A stretch of DNA of 64,000 bases from Aliishimia sp965656085 (lineage in GTDB: Bacteria > Pseudomonadota > Alphaproteobacteria > Rhodobacterales > Rhodobacteraceae): the NCBI GenBank assembly GCA_965656085.1, contig CBFHJA010000014.1, positions 1 to 64,000 on the forward strand, in the 5' to 3' direction. Positions 58,001 through 61,000 of this stretch are shown piece after piece (position 1 is the stretch's first letter; the number at the start of each line of letters is the position of its first letter). The position numbers were made by a program, and so were the translations under genes. Below the pieces are notes generated by a model, which did no database searches, was not told the DNA's origin, and saw only the letters and a list, made by a program, of their open reading frames with translations.

Positions 58001-61000
58001 AGCGATGTGCTGGTGCTCGGGCCGGGGATCACGGCAGACGATATCCGCGTAGCGCAAAGCAGCGATGGCAGCGCGATGGTTCTGGCCTTCGGCACCGAGG
58101 GCGACCGTATCCGCATCGACAACGCGCTTGGCGCGGGACGCATCGAGACTGTGCGGCTGGACGATGGCACGGAGCTATCCGTGGCCGATCTGCTGACCCG
58201 CGTTCCAACGGCGCTGGAGGATTTCATTTTCGGCGATGAGACTGCCAATGATCTCGGCGGCGGGCTTGGCGACGACCGGTTGGTGTTGGGCGATGGCGAC
58301 GACACCTATCGCTTCGCTGCGGGCGACGGGCGCGATATCCTGCGCGACGGGTCAACCTCCGCAGCCGACCGTCTGGTGATCACCGGCTATGGCGTGGATG
58401 ATCTGCGTCTCACCCAGCTTGGCACCGCGTCCACCGATCTGGTGATCCAGTTCGCAGGCAGCGACGATCAGATCATCATCGCCGATGGGCTGAACACCAA
58501 CGGGCGCGGGATCGAGCAGATCGTCTTGGAAGATGACGGCGTCACATTGGGCATTTCCGATCTGGCCGCGCGTGTGGTGGCGGAACAGGCGACCGATGGC
58601 GACGATGTGATCTTCGGCAGCGAATTTGCAGATGCGCTGGCGGGCGGGTCCGGAAATGACCTGATCGTCGGCGGCGCGGGCGATGATGTCTATAGCTTTG
58701 CGCAAGGCGATGGCGACGACCGGATCGATGCACGCGGAGGCGGCACCAACGAGGTGGTGCTCAGCGACTACCTGCCCGGCGACATTCGCGAGATTGCCCG
58801 TGGCGGGCCGCAAAGCGACGATCTGGTGATTGCCTTTACGACGCTTGGCGACCGGCTGGTTCTGATTGGCGCGCTCGGGGACAGCAATGCGCCCGGCAAC
58901 AGCCTGACCCTGCGCTTTGCCGATGGCACCATCTGGGGCCGCGACGAGATGCGCGCGGCGGCCATCGAGGGCGTGCAGACCGGCCTCGATGATAATCTCT
59001 TCGGCTTCTCCGGCGATGATCTGTTCGATCTGACGGATGGCAATGATTTCGCATCCGGGGCGGCTGGCTCAGATACCTATCGGTTCGACCTGGGCGACGG
59101 TCACAACCGGATCGAGGACACCGGCACTGACGCGGATGACACCGACACGGTCGAGTTGGTGAGTTTCGCGTCGACCGACGCGACCGTGAGCCGCCTGTTC
59201 CGCGGCTCGGACACGGTTCTGATCGAGTTTGCTGGCAATGACAGCGACAGCCTGATGATCATCGACGCGCTCGCCGATGATGCGCAATCTGTGGAAAGCT
59301 ACGTCTTCTCGGATGGCGTCACCTGGACCCGTGCCACTCTCGACATGCTGCTGGACAACAAAGCGCCTGTGGCAAATGACGATGGGTTCTTCGCGGTCAC
59401 GACCGGGGAGACGTTGGTGATTTCGCTCGGCGATGTTCTGGGCAATGATTTCGACGCAGACGACGATCCGCTGCGCATCGTGGGGCTGGACGCGGCACCG
59501 GATGGGGTGGCAAGCCTCAACCCGGATGGCGATGTGGTCTACACCGCCAATACGGGCTTCACAGGCACCACGACGATCACCTACCGCATCACGGATGACC
59601 GCAACGGCTTTGGCGAGGCGGTGATCAACGTCAACGTGCGCCCGGTCGCCGAGGCGCGCGACGATTTCGGCTTCGTGGTGGAAGAGGACGGGTTCCTCTC
59701 CATCGACAGCGAGCGCCTTCTGTCCAATGACGTGGATGGCGACCGGATGCTGATCGGGCAGGTGCTGGACCCGGTGGGCGGCACGGTGTCGCTGTCGAGC
59801 GATGGCAATATCGGCTTCACGCCCGATGCCGATTACAACGGCCCCGCCCAATTCACCTACGCGGCAAACACGCCCGAAGGCGGGCGCGCCGAAGCGGCTG
59901 TCTTTATCGACGTCACCCCGGTCAATGACGCGCCGGTGGCCCGGAACGATTCCGGCTTCGAGACCGACGAGAACCAAGCGGTCACGCTCACGGCGGCGCA
60001 GCTTCTCGGCAATGACAGCGATATCGATGGCGACAACCTGAGCATTGCCTCGGTCACGTCGAGCGCGGATCTGTTCGTGGCGCTGGATGTGGATGGCAAT
60101 GTCACCGTGACGCCGCGCGATGAGTTCTTCGGCACGGCCTCCTTCTCCTACACCGCGCAGGACCCCAGCGGGGCGATCTCGCCGGTGGCGAGCGTGACGG
60201 TGACGGTCAACGCGGTGACGGGCGATCCGATTGCCAATGATGATCTGTTTGAGCTGACGCAAGCGGGCGGCCCGATCCTTGAGGACAACCCGATTGTGCT
60301 CAGCCTTGCACGGCTTGCGGCGAACGATAGCGATCCCAATGGCGATCCGCTGACGCTGGTGGGCGTGAGCGCCGCGCAGGGTGGCAAGGCGGAGTTGCTC
60401 GACAACCAGACCGTTCTGTTTACCCCGAACCAGGATTTCAACGGGCTGGCCGCGTTCACCTACACGATCAGCGACGGGCAAGGCGGTAGTGACAGCGCTG
60501 TTGCGCAAATCGTCTACCAGGCCGTCAATGACCGTCCCGTGGTGCGAAATGACCGGTATAGCGACGACAATCTGCCGATCCTGACCGGCACGCAGGACAC
60601 GCCGCTGACGATCCCGATCATCGAGCTTTTGAAGAACGATTTCGACATCGAAGGCTTCTCTGTCAGCTTCGAGAATGCCACGGGCGGCATCGAAGGCGAT
60701 CTCGTGGTCGACGGCGACAACATCATCTTCACCCCCGACCCGGGTTTTGCCGGTGTTGCAAGCTTTGGCTATGCGGCGACCGATCCCGAGGGGCTGGTCG
60801 ACGGTGGCCTCGTGGAGATGTTCTTCGTCGCCACCTCCGATGCACCGCCACAGCCCGAGAACGATCTGTTCTTCATTGCCGAGGATATCCCGACCGTCCT
60901 GCGGCTCGACACGCTTCTGGGCAACGACGTGGACCCCGACCTCGACACGTTGCAGATCATCGGCTGGCGTCCGCTGAACGGGCTGGGCGATGTGTTCAAG